A DNA stretch of 64,000 nucleotides, taken from positions 2,604,001-2,668,000 of the forward strand of contig OZ271856.1 of the NCBI GenBank assembly GCA_965601975.1, written 5' to 3'. A program made the translations under genes and the position numbers. Positions 16,708-24,373 of the stretch are shown piece by piece. The DNA is from JANQIO01 sp965601975 (GTDB lineage: Bacteria > Pseudomonadota > Gammaproteobacteria > Pseudomonadales > Halieaceae). The notes under the pieces are model-generated. The model was not told the origin of the DNA. It searched no databases and saw nothing but the letters and a program-made list of their open reading frames with translations. How positions within the stretch are numbered: the stretch's first letter is position 1; every line of letters starts with the position of its first letter.

Positions 16708-17067
16708 TTACTTGGCGAGCTTTTCCTTGATGCGAGCCGCCTTGCCGGACAGTTCGCGCAGGTAGTACAGCTTGGCCTGGCGCACGTCGCCGCGGCGCTT
16801 GACGGAAATGCTGTCCACCAGCGGGCTGTAGGTCTGGAAGGTACGCTCCACGCCGATGCCGTGAGAGATCTTGCGCACGGTGAAGGCGGAGTTGAGGCCG
16901 CGGTTGCGCTTGCCGATCACCACGCCTTCGAAGGCCTGCAGACGCTCGCGGTTGCCTTCCTTTACCTTCACCTGCACGACCACGGTGTCACCCGGGCCAA
17001 ACTCAGGCACTTCCTTTTCCATCTGTTCCGCTTCGATCTGCGAAATGATGCTGTTCTTGCTGCTCAT
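16708..17067 (-). CDS. rplS: Ribosomal protein L19
   Basis: A 119-aa large-subunit protein at the 30S-50S interface. It starts MSSKNSIISQIEAEQ at ATG 17067, preceded by AGGAG at good spacing; an in-frame extension upstream has no ribosome site. Family motifs PGDTVVVQVKVKEGNRERLQ and RGDVRQAKLYYLRELSGKAA are seen. Last gene of the operon rpsP-rimM-trmD-rplS, followed by a strong terminator. Confidence 0.97.
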   Translation of the reverse strand: MSSKNSIISQIEAEQMEKEVPEFGPGDTVVVQVKVKEGNRERLQAFEGVVIGKRNRGLNSAFTVRKISHGIGVERTFQTYSPLVDSISVKRRGDVRQAKLYYLRELSGKAARIKEKLAK

Positions 17068-17115
17068 TGCTGAACTCCTGTAGTACGCGGTGGCCTTAGG
17101 CCCCTCAATCAAAAT

Positions 17116-17892
17116 CTATTGCGCCCCTTCCGGGCCCTGACTGTCTTCGCTGTCAGCGCGAAGCTCCGCCAGCAATTCCTGTTCTTCCGGCGACAGCGGC
17201 CGGGCCTCCAACAGCTCCGGGCGCCGCGCCAGTGTGCGCGCCAGGGACTGCTTCAGGCGCCAGCGGCGAATCATCTCGTGATTCCCGCTGAGTAACACGT
17301 CCGGTACCCGCCGGCCCCGGTACTCCTCGGGCCGCGTGTAGTGCGGGCAGTCCAGCAGGCCTTCCGCGAAGGAGTCCTGCTGGGCAGACAACTCGTGCCC
17401 CAGCACACCGGGCAGCTGGCGGCAGACCGCGTCCACCAGCACCATAGCGGCGAGCTCGCCGCCGCTCAGCACGTAATCGCCGATGGACACTTCCTCGTCC
17501 ACCTCGGCCTCGATCACGCGCTCATCGATACCCTCGTAGCGCCCCGCCACCAGCAGCAGCTGGTCCAATCCGGCGAGTTCCTGCACCAACGCGTGATCCA
17601 GGCGCCGCCCCTGGGGCGACAGGTAGATCACGCGGCGACCGGCGGCGCCGGGTTCCCCCAGCTGCGCCCTCGCGTTGTCCAGGGCCGCTTCCAGTGTTTC
17701 CACCTTCATCAGCATGCCCGGGCCACCGCCGTAGGGCCGGTCGTCCACGGTGCCGTGCCGGTCCGTGGCGTAATCCCGGGGGTTGCTCAGGAACAGCTCC
17801 AACTGCCCCTGCTGCACCGCCCGGCCGGTCACCCCGTAATCGGTGACCGCGGCAAACATCTCCGGGAACAGGCTGACGAGCGCCACGCGCAT
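17116..17892 (-). CDS. trmD: tRNA (guanine-37 N1)-methyltransferase
   Basis: Methylates G37 of tRNAs reading codons that start with C or G-rich boxes, preventing frameshifting. At 258 aa it has the SPOUT knot signatures PYGGGPGMLMKVE and GDYVLSGGELAAMVLVD and the C-terminal TRPEEYRGRRVPDVLLSGNH. The C-terminal tail is acidic (ADSEDSQGPEGAQ). Third gene of the rpsP operon, 3 bases after rimM. Confidence 0.97.
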   Translation of the reverse strand: MRVALVSLFPEMFAAVTDYGVTGRAVQQGQLELFLSNPRDYATDRHGTVDDRPYGGGPGMLMKVETLEAALDNARAQLGEPGAAGRRVIYLSPQGRRLDHALVQELAGLDQLLLVAGRYEGIDERVIEAEVDEEVSIGDYVLSGGELAAMVLVDAVCRQLPGVLGHELSAQQDSFAEGLLDCPHYTRPEEYRGRRVPDVLLSGNHEMIRRWRLKQSLARTLARRPELLEARPLSPEEQELLAELRADSEDSQGPEGAQ

Positions 17893-17895
17893 CGC

Positions 17896-18429
17896 CTAGA
17901 ACTCCGGGTCCCAGTCCACGTCGATGGTCCCCTTGTCGAGATCCACCGCGAGGATGACCTGTCCCATCACCCAGGGCACCAGCCGCTCCCGCGAATCGAT
18001 GCTGCCCCCGGTGGGCTTGATCACCAGCACGTCGTTGGCGCCGGTCTCGATCAGGTGATCGACCTGTCCGAGGCACTGGCCGCCCGCCATTACGGTCAGG
18101 CCTTCCAACTGGTGCCAGTAGTATTCATCCTGTGCCAGCGACGGCAGTTGCTCGCGCGGCACAGCGATTTCGCATCCTTTCAGCAGCTCTGCATCATCCC
18201 GGGAATCCACCCCGTGGATGTGGGCAATCAACCCTTTGCCGTGCTGCTTTCCCGTGTCGATCTCAATGGGCTGCCACTGGTCTCGACGCTGGATTTTCAG
18301 ATCCCGGTAGCCGAACAGGTTCTCTGCCGGCTCCGTGAATGAGTGCACCCTGATCCACCCCTTGATCCCGTACACGCCGCTGACGCGGCCGATAACGAGC
18401 AGGTCTTCAGAGGCCAGGCTGTCACTCAA
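17896..18429 (-). CDS. rimM: 16S rRNA processing protein RimM
   Basis: Assists maturation of the 30S head by binding S19. The 177-aa protein has the N-terminal RimM barrel (VIGRVSGVYGIKGWIRVHSF) and the C-terminal PRC-barrel (GQVDHLIETGANDVLVIKP, ERLVPWVMGQVILAVD). Located between rpsP (21 bases upstream) and trmD (3 bases downstream). Confidence 0.96.
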   Translation of the reverse strand: MSDSLASEDLLVIGRVSGVYGIKGWIRVHSFTEPAENLFGYRDLKIQRRDQWQPIEIDTGKQHGKGLIAHIHGVDSRDDAELLKGCEIAVPREQLPSLAQDEYYWHQLEGLTVMAGGQCLGQVDHLIETGANDVLVIKPTGGSIDSRERLVPWVMGQVILAVDLDKGTIDVDWDPEF

Positions 18430-18450
18430 CAGTCACAGTCCCGGCGGGGA

Positions 18451-18708
18451 TCAGGCGGCTGCCTGTTCCTTGCGGGCCTGCTTGACCAGGGAGGCGACGC
18501 GGTCGCTCAGCTGCGCACCCTGGGATACCCAGTAATCGATGCGCTCATTGTCGACGCGAAGACGCTCTTCCTGACCGCGGGCGATCGGGTTGAAGAAGCC
18601 GACGCGCTCGATGAAACGACCGTTGCGCGCGCGGCGGCTGTCGCTAACAGTCAGGTGGAAAAACGGGCGCTTCTTGGACCCACCACGGGCCAGACGAATA
18701 GTTACCAT
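18451..18708 (-). CDS. rpsP: Ribosomal protein S16
   Basis: An 85-aa small-subunit protein beginning MVTIRLARGGSKKRPFFHL, the S16 signature, with RNGRFIERVGFFNP following. First gene of the rpsP-rimM-trmD-rplS operon. The upstream region has its own -10-like box and two leader hairpins, so the operon is probably transcribed independently of ffh. Confidence 0.97.
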   Translation of the reverse strand: MVTIRLARGGSKKRPFFHLTVSDSRRARNGRFIERVGFFNPIARGQEERLRVDNERIDYWVSQGAQLSDRVASLVKQARKEQAAA

Positions 18709-18739
18709 TGCTTACAAAAATCCCTCATTGTGGCGGCTC

Positions 18740-18828
18740 CTGCGGCGAAAATGCCGCGATTGTGTCGATAACAGCCTGAAAGCCGTCCGCACTGGAACCG
18801 CCGGGTTCCCGAAAAGGCGCGTATTCTA
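18740..18828 (-). promoter_or_regulatory. rpsP promoter and structured leader
   Basis: On the minus strand a TAGAAT -10-like box (18828-18823) is followed by two potential leader hairpins, GGAACC-CGGC-GGTTCC and GCGGC-ATTTTC-GCCGC, before the rpsP ribosome site. The -35 is unclear. The hairpins could be a leader control element, but no protein-binding motif is recognisable. Confidence 0.35.
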
Positions 18829-18911
18829 CGTGATTGGGTCGGGCAATGAAAGGCCTCTTTCCAGAAAATTTCTAGCCTTATTAGGCACTTAGTTTAGGCA
18901 TCGTCGGTCTG

Positions 18912-18993
18912 GATCGAGGGGGGCTTCCCAGCGTGGGCGCTGGTTTTCCGCAGGCGAAAAACCCACCCACGCTGGGAAGCCCTCACGATCGAG
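18912..18993 (+). repeat. Structured palindromic repeat, family A copy 1
   Basis: Perfect 17-bp arms GGGCTTCCCAGCGTGGG (18921-18937) and its complement (18966-18982) enclose a core GGCGCTGGTTTTCCGC + 2 bases + GCGAAAAACCCACC. The ends carry GATCGAG. The same core occurs at 19179-19258 (inverted) and 32165-32241. Confidence 0.85.
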
Positions 18994-19178
18994 CTGGATA
19001 CCCGTTCAGTGCCAATTGCTGATGTTGTTGAAATCCAGCGGTCGGCGCTTCAATGCCAGCGAGCCCCGGCGTCGGCGCGCGTAGCGCGCCTATCCCCAAT
19101 GTAAGCGGATGGCGCACCTTACCTGACCGAGGCGTAGGATTCTGAGGCGTCGTTGAGGCTACAGCGCCGGCTTCAGCG
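18994..19178. other. Gene-free stretch between family A repeats
   Basis: With its two flanking repeats this belongs to a 577-base gap (18709-19285) between rpsP and ffh. I find no gene in it. The only notable structure is the palindrome GGCGCGC-GTA-GCGCGCC at 19074-19090. Confidence 0.5.
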
Positions 19179-19258
19179 CGATCGTGAGGAAGGTGAACAG
19201 GTGGTGGGTTTTTCGCTTGCGGAAAACCAGCGCCACCTGGTCGCCTTCCCCCTCGATA
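19179..19258 (-). repeat. Structured palindromic repeat, family A copy 2, inverted
   Basis: Read on the minus strand it carries the shared core GGCGCTGGTTTTCCGC + AA + GCGAAAAACCCACC, with arms different from copy 1: GGTGG/CCACC inside and GGAAGG/CCTTCC outside, separated by an unpaired internal loop. It begins 28 bases after the ffh stop codon. Confidence 0.85.
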
Positions 19259-19285
19259 TCTGTCTTCAGCAGGCTCGCTCGAAGC

Positions 19286-20665
19286 CTACTTAAAGGGCGG
19301 CATCCCAGGGGGCATTCCGCCTCCTCCCATGGCGCCACCCATGCCGCGCATCATCTTCTGCATGTTGCCGCCTTTCATCTTCTTCATCATTTTCTGCATC
19401 TGCTTGTGCTGCTTCAGCAGGCGGTTGAGGTCCTGCACCTGGGTGCCGGAGCCGGCGGTGATGCGGCGCTTGCGGGAGCCCTGGATGATTTCGGGGCGGC
19501 GGCGTTCGGCGGGGGTCATGGAGTTGATCATGGCCTCCATGCGGGCGAACTGCTTCATGTCCATGTTCTGCTGGGCGGCCTGGGCCATGCCGCCCATGCC
19601 CGGCAGCTTGTCCAGCATGCCGGCGACGCCGCCCATGTTGTTGATTTGTTGAAGCTGGTCGCGGAAGTCCTCGAGGTCGAAGCGCCCGCCCTTCTTGACC
19701 TTCCTGGCGAGCTTCTCGGCCTTCTGCTTGTCGATCTTCTGCTCCGCTTCCTCGATCAGCGAGAGCACATCGCCCATGCCGAGGATTCGGGAGGCCAGGC
19801 GGTCGGGATGGAACGGGTCCAGCGCATCGGTCTTCTCGCCAACGCCGAGGAACTTGATCGGCTTGCCGGTGATGCTGCGCACCGACAGGGCAGCACCGCC
19901 ACGGGTGTCGGCGTCGACCTTGGTCAGTACCACACCGGTCAGCGGCAGGGCGTCGTTGAAAGCCTTGGCGGTGTTGGCCGCGTCCTGGCCGGTCATCGCG
20001 TCGACCACGAACAGGGTCTCGATCGGGTTGACCGCGCGGTGCAGCTCGGCGATCTCCGTCATCATGGCCTCGTCGATGGCCAATCGGCCCGCGGTGTCGA
20101 CAATCAGCACATCGGCGAACTTGATGCGGGCGTCGGCCAGCGCCGCATCAACGATCGCCAGCGGCTTCTGGCTCTCGTCGCTGGGGAAGAACTCGGCACC
20201 CACCTCGCCGGCCAGGGTTTGCAGCTGCTTGATGGCCGCCGGGCGGTAGACGTCGGCGCTGACCACCATCACCTTCTTCTTTTCCCGCTCCATCAGGTGA
20301 CGGGCGAGCTTGGCGACTGATGTCGTCTTACCGGCGCCCTGCAGGCCCGCCATCAACACCACCGCCGGCGGCGTGGCCGCCAGGTTCAGGGATTCATTGG
20401 CGGCACCCATGAGCTGCTCGAGCTCTGCCTGGACGATCTTGATGAAGGCCTGGCCGGGGCTGAGGCTGCTGCTGACTTCGGTGCCCACGGCGCGCTGGCG
20501 AACCGCCTCGACAAAGTCCTTGACCACCGGCAGGGCAACATCGGCTTCCAGCAGCGCCATGCGCACCTCGCGCAGGGTTTCCTGGATGTTGTCGTCGGTC
20601 AGCTTTGCCTTGCCGGTGATTTTCCGGAGGCTCTGCGATAGGCGTTCGCTAAGGTTGTCAAACAT
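19286..20665 (-). CDS. ffh: Signal recognition particle protein Ffh
   Basis: GTPase that, with 4.5S RNA, targets nascent membrane proteins to FtsY/SecYEG. The 459-aa protein has the N domain, G domain (GLQGAGKTTSVAKLARHL, DTAGRLAIDEAMMTE, TKVDAD) and methionine-rich M domain (MGGVAGMLDKLPGMGGMAQA), ending in a Gly/Met/Pro-rich tail GGGGMPPGMPPFK. Divergent from ypjD, the usual gammaproteobacterial arrangement. Confidence 0.98.
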   Translation of the reverse strand: MFDNLSERLSQSLRKITGKAKLTDDNIQETLREVRMALLEADVALPVVKDFVEAVRQRAVGTEVSSSLSPGQAFIKIVQAELEQLMGAANESLNLAATPPAVVLMAGLQGAGKTTSVAKLARHLMEREKKKVMVVSADVYRPAAIKQLQTLAGEVGAEFFPSDESQKPLAIVDAALADARIKFADVLIVDTAGRLAIDEAMMTEIAELHRAVNPIETLFVVDAMTGQDAANTAKAFNDALPLTGVVLTKVDADTRGGAALSVRSITGKPIKFLGVGEKTDALDPFHPDRLASRILGMGDVLSLIEEAEQKIDKQKAEKLARKVKKGGRFDLEDFRDQLQQINNMGGVAGMLDKLPGMGGMAQAAQQNMDMKQFARMEAMINSMTPAERRRPEIIQGSRKRRITAGSGTQVQDLNRLLKQHKQMQKMMKKMKGGNMQKMMRGMGGAMGGGGMPPGMPPFK

Positions 20666-20784
20666 GCTTAAGGCTCAGTAGGAGGCGCCGCGGCTTGTCT
20701 TCATGGGAAGCCTCACGGCTTGCTATCGCCACGGCAAATGGGTACAAAGGCGTGAAGTATACGTCACCGGGAAAGCATCCCCAA

Positions 20785-21579
20785 ATGCCCAGCGCAGTCG
20801 TCGCAGCCTGCCTCTACATCGTTGTCAGCTTCCTGCAGGCCCGCCGCGTCAGCACGCGCAGCGCCGCCTCGCCCGCTCCGATCTACGCGCTCGCCGCCGT
20901 CGCCGTGCTCATGCACGGTTACTCTGCGCTGAGCGGGATGCGCGTGGAAGGCGGAATCAGTTTCGGGCTGTTCAACGCGACGTCACTGACCTTCTGGTTG
21001 ATCAACCTGAGCCTGATGCTGAGCCTACTGCGCCGGCCGCTGCAGAACCTCATGGTCATTCTGTTCCCGCTGGCGGCACTGGCAAGTCTTGCGGCTGCGT
21101 TCACGCCGGAATCCGGCACCACGCTCGAATCGATCTCCGGTGGCCTGCTGACCCACATCGGCTCGTCGGTGCTGGCCTACGCCGTGCTCACCATCGCCGC
21201 CTGCCAGGCGGGTGCCGTGGCGCTGCAAGACTACCAGCTGCGCAATCGCCATACCCGGGGTATCGTGCAGCTGCTGCCGCCTCTGCAGATGATGGAAAAC
21301 ATGTTGTTCGAAATCGTCTGGGTGGGCCTGGCGCTACTGACGGTGGCAATCGCCTCAGGCTTTATCTTCCTCGAGGACATCTTCGCCCAGCACCTGGTGC
21401 ACAAAACCGTGTTGTCGATTTGCGCCTGGCTGCTGTTCGCCACCCTGCTCTGGGGCCGACACCAGCTGGGCTGGCGCAGCACGATTGCGGCGCGATTTAC
21501 CCTCGGCGGTTTCGTGGCCCTGTTGCTGGCCTATGCCGGCAGCAAATTCGTGCTGGAAGTGCTGCTGCAGCGGGTCTAA
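20785..21579 (+). CDS. ypjD: Cytochrome c assembly (CcsA/CcmC-like) inner-membrane protein YpjD
   Basis: A 264-aa protein with about eight transmembrane helices belonging to the CcmC/CcsA haem-handling superfamily; its exact function in E. coli relatives is unsettled. Conserved histidines sit near membrane edges (LTHIGSSVLAYAVL, LVHKTVLSICAWLL, LLWGRHQLGWRS). I start it at ATG 20785 (MPSAVVAACLYIVVSF), where the first helix begins; the frame is open further upstream but non-membranous and in the promoter region. Followed by the CorB-like gene, as in E. coli. Confidence 0.85.
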   Translation: MPSAVVAACLYIVVSFLQARRVSTRSAASPAPIYALAAVAVLMHGYSALSGMRVEGGISFGLFNATSLTFWLINLSLMLSLLRRPLQNLMVILFPLAALASLAAAFTPESGTTLESISGGLLTHIGSSVLAYAVLTIAACQAGAVALQDYQLRNRHTRGIVQLLPPLQMMENMLFEIVWVGLALLTVAIASGFIFLEDIFAQHLVHKTVLSICAWLLFATLLWGRHQLGWRSTIAARFTLGGFVALLLAYAGSKFVLEVLLQRV

Positions 21580-21647
21580 ATGACCCTTGCGCGCGCAGGG
21601 CAATTTATGGAACATGTCGCTTCTTTGGCTCCCCGGGTAACCCCTTT

Positions 21648-22919
21648 TTGAACGAAGCACCGCTGGGTCTTCTCTTTTCCATTCTCGGCGTCCTGTTACT
21701 CCTGTCCGCCTTTTTCTCCAGCTCCGAAACGGGCATGATGGCGCTCGACCGCTACCGCCTGAAGCACCTGAAGGAGCAGAATCACCGCGGCGCCCGTCGC
21801 GCCAGCAAACTGCTGAAGCGGCCCGATCGGCTGATCGGCCTGATCCTGATCGGTAACAACCTCGTCAACGTGCTGGCGGCGGCCATCGTCACCATCATCG
21901 CGATTCGGCTCATGGGCAACGCGGGCATCGCTATAGGCTCCCTGCTGCTGACCCTGGTGCTGCTGGTATTTGCCGAGATCACGCCAAAGACCATCGCCGC
22001 GCTGCACCCTGAGCGGATCGCCTTCCCGGCGAGTTGGATCCTCGCACCACTGCTGAAGATCCTGTACCCGGTGGTGTGGCTGGTGAACGTCATCACCAAC
22101 GGCCTGCTGCGGTTGCTGGGCTACGACCCCCGCAAGGCCAGCGAGTCGGGACTGACCCGTGACGAGCTGCGCACCCTCGTGACGGACTCCAGCCACATGA
22201 TTCCCGACGCTCACCAGGGCATCCTGTCGAACGTACTGGAGCTGGAGAAGGTCTCGGTCGACGACATCATGGTGCCCCGCAACGAGGTCTACGGCCTGGA
22301 CCTGTCGGGCAGTGACGAGGAACTGCTCGCACGGATCCAGAACAGCGAATACACCCGGCTGCCGGTGTTCGAGGAAGACATCAACAACGTGGTCGGAATG
22401 CTTCACATGCGCCGGGTCAGCCGTTTCATAGACAACGACGGCCTGCACCGTGAGGGGCTATTGGAAGCCCTGGAAAAACCCTATTTCGTGCCAGAGGGGA
22501 CGCCGCTGCACACGCAGCTGCTGAACTTCCAGCGCAAGAAGCTGCGCATCAGCGTGGTGGTCGACGAGTACGGCGAAGTGATGGGCCTCGCAACCCTCGA
22601 GGACATCCTCGAGGAAATCGTCGGCGAGTTCACCTCCAACCTGGCTGAAGAAACGGTCGCCGACATCTACGCCCAGCAGGACGGCAGCTTCGTGATCAAC
22701 GGCAGCGCCAACGTGCGCGACATCAACAAATCCCTGGGCTGGGAGCTGCCCACCGACGGCCCCAAGACCCTCAACGGCCTGCTGCTGGAAATCCTCGAAT
22801 CGTTCCCGGACGGCAACTGTGGCGTGCGCATCGACAACTACTACCTGGAAATCCTCCAGCTCGCGGACAACGTGATCAAGGCGGTGCGCGCCGAGGTGCT
22901 CGACACCGACACAGACTAG
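21648..22919 (+). CDS. CNNM/CorB-like membrane protein with CBS pair
   Basis: A 423-aa homologue of E. coli YfjD/CorB, a magnesium/cobalt-related transporter family. Order: CNNM/DUF21 membrane domain (SAFFSSSETGMMALDRYRLK, LIGLILIGNNLVNVLAAAI), a CBS pair (VDDIMVPRNEVYGLDLSG; VVVDEYGEVMGLATLEDILE) and a C-terminal CorC_HlyC domain (DGSFVINGSANVRDINKSLG). No ATG exists in frame ahead of the first helix; TTG 21648 is the best start although its ribosome site is poor. A longer upstream frame overlapping ypjD is a shadow. The stop overlaps the opposing carbonic-anhydrase-like gene by 4 bases. Confidence 0.9.
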   Translation: MNEAPLGLLFSILGVLLLLSAFFSSSETGMMALDRYRLKHLKEQNHRGARRASKLLKRPDRLIGLILIGNNLVNVLAAAIVTIIAIRLMGNAGIAIGSLLLTLVLLVFAEITPKTIAALHPERIAFPASWILAPLLKILYPVVWLVNVITNGLLRLLGYDPRKASESGLTRDELRTLVTDSSHMIPDAHQGILSNVLELEKVSVDDIMVPRNEVYGLDLSGSDEELLARIQNSEYTRLPVFEEDINNVVGMLHMRRVSRFIDNDGLHREGLLEALEKPYFVPEGTPLHTQLLNFQRKKLRISVVVDEYGEVMGLATLEDILEEIVGEFTSNLAEETVADIYAQQDGSFVINGSANVRDINKSLGWELPTDGPKTLNGLLLEILESFPDGNCGVRIDNYYLEILQLADNVIKAVRAEVLDTDTD

Positions 22920-23440
22920 GCCTCGGCCTCCAGCTTCGCGGCGAACCGCAGCGCGTTGTCCACGTAGTGGTCGGCGTTGTGGGAGAAGAATTCCTGCTGC
23001 TCCGCGGTAAGCTCGCGCCGGATCTTGGCGGGCACTCCCATCACCAGGCTGCCATCCGGAATCTCCATGCCCTCGGGCACCAGGGAGTTGGCGCCAATGA
23101 CGCAGTTCTTTCCGACTTTCGCGCCATTGAGCACCACCGCGTTGATGCCCACCAGCGTGTAATCACCGATCGTGCAGCCGTGCACCGTGGCATTGTGCCC
23201 GACGGTGACATTGTGGCCGATCGTCAACGGCGAATCCGGGTCCGAGTGCAGGACGCTGCCGTCCTGGATATTGGTGTTGGCGCCGATGCGAATGGTTTCG
23301 TTATCGCCGCGGATCACCACGCTGAACCAGACACTGGCTCCCGCACCCAGCACCACATCACCGATCACCGCAGCATTGGGTGCGATGAAGTGTCCCTCGC
23401 CTTCCAGGGTGGGTGACTTGTCGTCGATTTTGTAGCGCAT
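22916..23440 (-). CDS. yrdA: Gamma-carbonic-anhydrase-like protein YrdA
   Basis: A 174-aa left-handed beta-helix protein built of hexapeptide repeats (IGANTNIQDGSVLHSD, IGHNVTVGHNATVHGC, IGDYTLVGINAVV). Three histidines, in SVLHSD, VGHNA and TVHGC, match the zinc ligands of gamma-class carbonic anhydrases; activity in the YrdA/CaiE branch is often undetermined. Start MRYKIDDKSPTLEGEGHFI at ATG 23440. The Nudix gene lies 22 bases upstream on the same strand. Confidence 0.88.
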   Translation of the reverse strand: MRYKIDDKSPTLEGEGHFIAPNAAVIGDVVLGAGASVWFSVVIRGDNETIRIGANTNIQDGSVLHSDPDSPLTIGHNVTVGHNATVHGCTIGDYTLVGINAVVLNGAKVGKNCVIGANSLVPEGMEIPDGSLVMGVPAKIRRELTAEQQEFFSHNADHYVDNALRFAAKLEAEA

Positions 23441-23462
23441 GTCTGCCTCCGTTAATTCAGGT

Positions 23463-24062
23463 TCAGGGCGCTTTGCCGCCCTTCCAGTAATCTTCCATGG
23501 CGAGCCCCGCATCGCAGGCGAGGTTGACCAGCTTCACCAGGATGCCCGCGGTGATACCCCAGATACTGTAGCCCTGCCAGTCGTAATGGGGCACCTGGCG
23601 CTCATGCCCACCGTAATCGAAGCGCTTGAAATACAGCTCATTGGGATCTGCAAAGAATTCCAGTGGCACCTCGAACACCGCATCGAGTTCATCCGGGTTG
23701 GGGCGAAATTGCGCCGCTCTTTCCAACAGCCCGACGCAGGGGGTCACCTGTATCCCGGTGCGGGTGACCAGCGGCGCCATGTGGCCCAGCGGCCTTATGT
23801 GCCCCGCCGGCAGCTCGATCTCTTCCGCCGCTTCGCGCAGGGCGGTATCCCAGAAGTCGTTGTCTTCCGGGTCGCATTTGCCGCCCGGAAACGCGACCTC
23901 CCCCGCGTGCAGGCGCAGGTGCGCCGCGCGCTGTGTCAGGACCACCGAGGTAGGCGCCTCGCGATCATCCAGGGCGACCAGCACCGCGGACTGGGGCAGA
24001 CTGTGATCGACACCTGCCGCAGAGCGGTCCAGGCGCTCACCGAGGCGCCCGACCATGTCCAT
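23463..24062 (-). CDS. nudL: Nudix CoA/8-oxo-dNTP type hydrolase, NudL-like
   Basis: A 199-aa Nudix hydrolase. LRLHAGEVAFPGGKCDPED followed by ALREAAEEIEL contains the Nudix box and the CoA-pyrophosphatase type lead-in typical of NudL/YeaB, which cleaves coenzyme A and related diphosphates. The start ATG shares one base with the stop of the upstream YqfO-like gene, so the two are coupled. Confidence 0.85.
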   Translation of the reverse strand: MDMVGRLGERLDRSAAGVDHSLPQSAVLVALDDREAPTSVVLTQRAAHLRLHAGEVAFPGGKCDPEDNDFWDTALREAAEEIELPAGHIRPLGHMAPLVTRTGIQVTPCVGLLERAAQFRPNPDELDAVFEVPLEFFADPNELYFKRFDYGGHERQVPHYDWQGYSIWGITAGILVKLVNLACDAGLAMEDYWKGGKAP

Positions 24063-24373
24063 CAGCGGGTTTCGGCCCTGATCAGGTCAAAGGCGGGTTC
24101 TTCATAGGGGTGTGCTTCACGCAGGGCAGCCACCACGCCGTCGACCACGTCGTCCGCACACACCATTTCCACCCGGTACTCTGACACCTGCTCGACCTCG
24201 CCCTGGCTGCCCAGGAAGGGCTGGCTGCCCTCTCCCGGCCTGAACTGGCCCGTACCCAGCACCTGCCAGCAACAGTCGCTGTAGTTGCCGATGCGTCCCG
24301 CACCCGCATCAAACAGCGCGCGCTTGACCGCTTCCAGGCTTTCTTCGGGTACATAGACGCAGAGCTTATACAT
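24062..24373 (-). CDS. YqfO/NIF3 C-terminal-like small protein
   Basis: A 103-aa protein starting MYKLCVYVPEESLEAVKRALF and ending HPYEEPAFDLIRAETR. This is the PII/CutA-like domain inserted in or attached to NIF3-type proteins, here free-standing (YqfO-like). The HPYEEPA motif is diagnostic. Molecular function is unknown. The gene begins inside the end of tgt (8-base overlap) and abuts nudL, replacing the yajC-secDF genes that follow tgt in many gammaproteobacteria. Confidence 0.8.
   Translation of the reverse strand: MYKLCVYVPEESLEAVKRALFDAGAGRIGNYSDCCWQVLGTGQFRPGEGSQPFLGSQGEVEQVSEYRVEMVCADDVVDGVVAALREAHPYEEPAFDLIRAETR

Noticed and set aside
19074..19090. Palindrome GGCGCGC-GTA-GCGCGCC as an operator
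   Set aside because: Isolated G/C palindrome in a gene-free gap, not near a promoter; not enough to claim regulation.
21607..21650. ATG frame starting MEHVASLAPRV just before the CorB-like gene
   Set aside because: It ends at a TGA after 14 codons and is out of frame with the domain; the resemblance to E. coli YfjD's MEHIS start is probably chance.
20703..22919. A single 738-codon frame suggesting a fusion upstream of the CorB-like protein
   Set aside because: The first 315 codons are ypjD read out of frame; membrane and CBS domains begin only at 21648.
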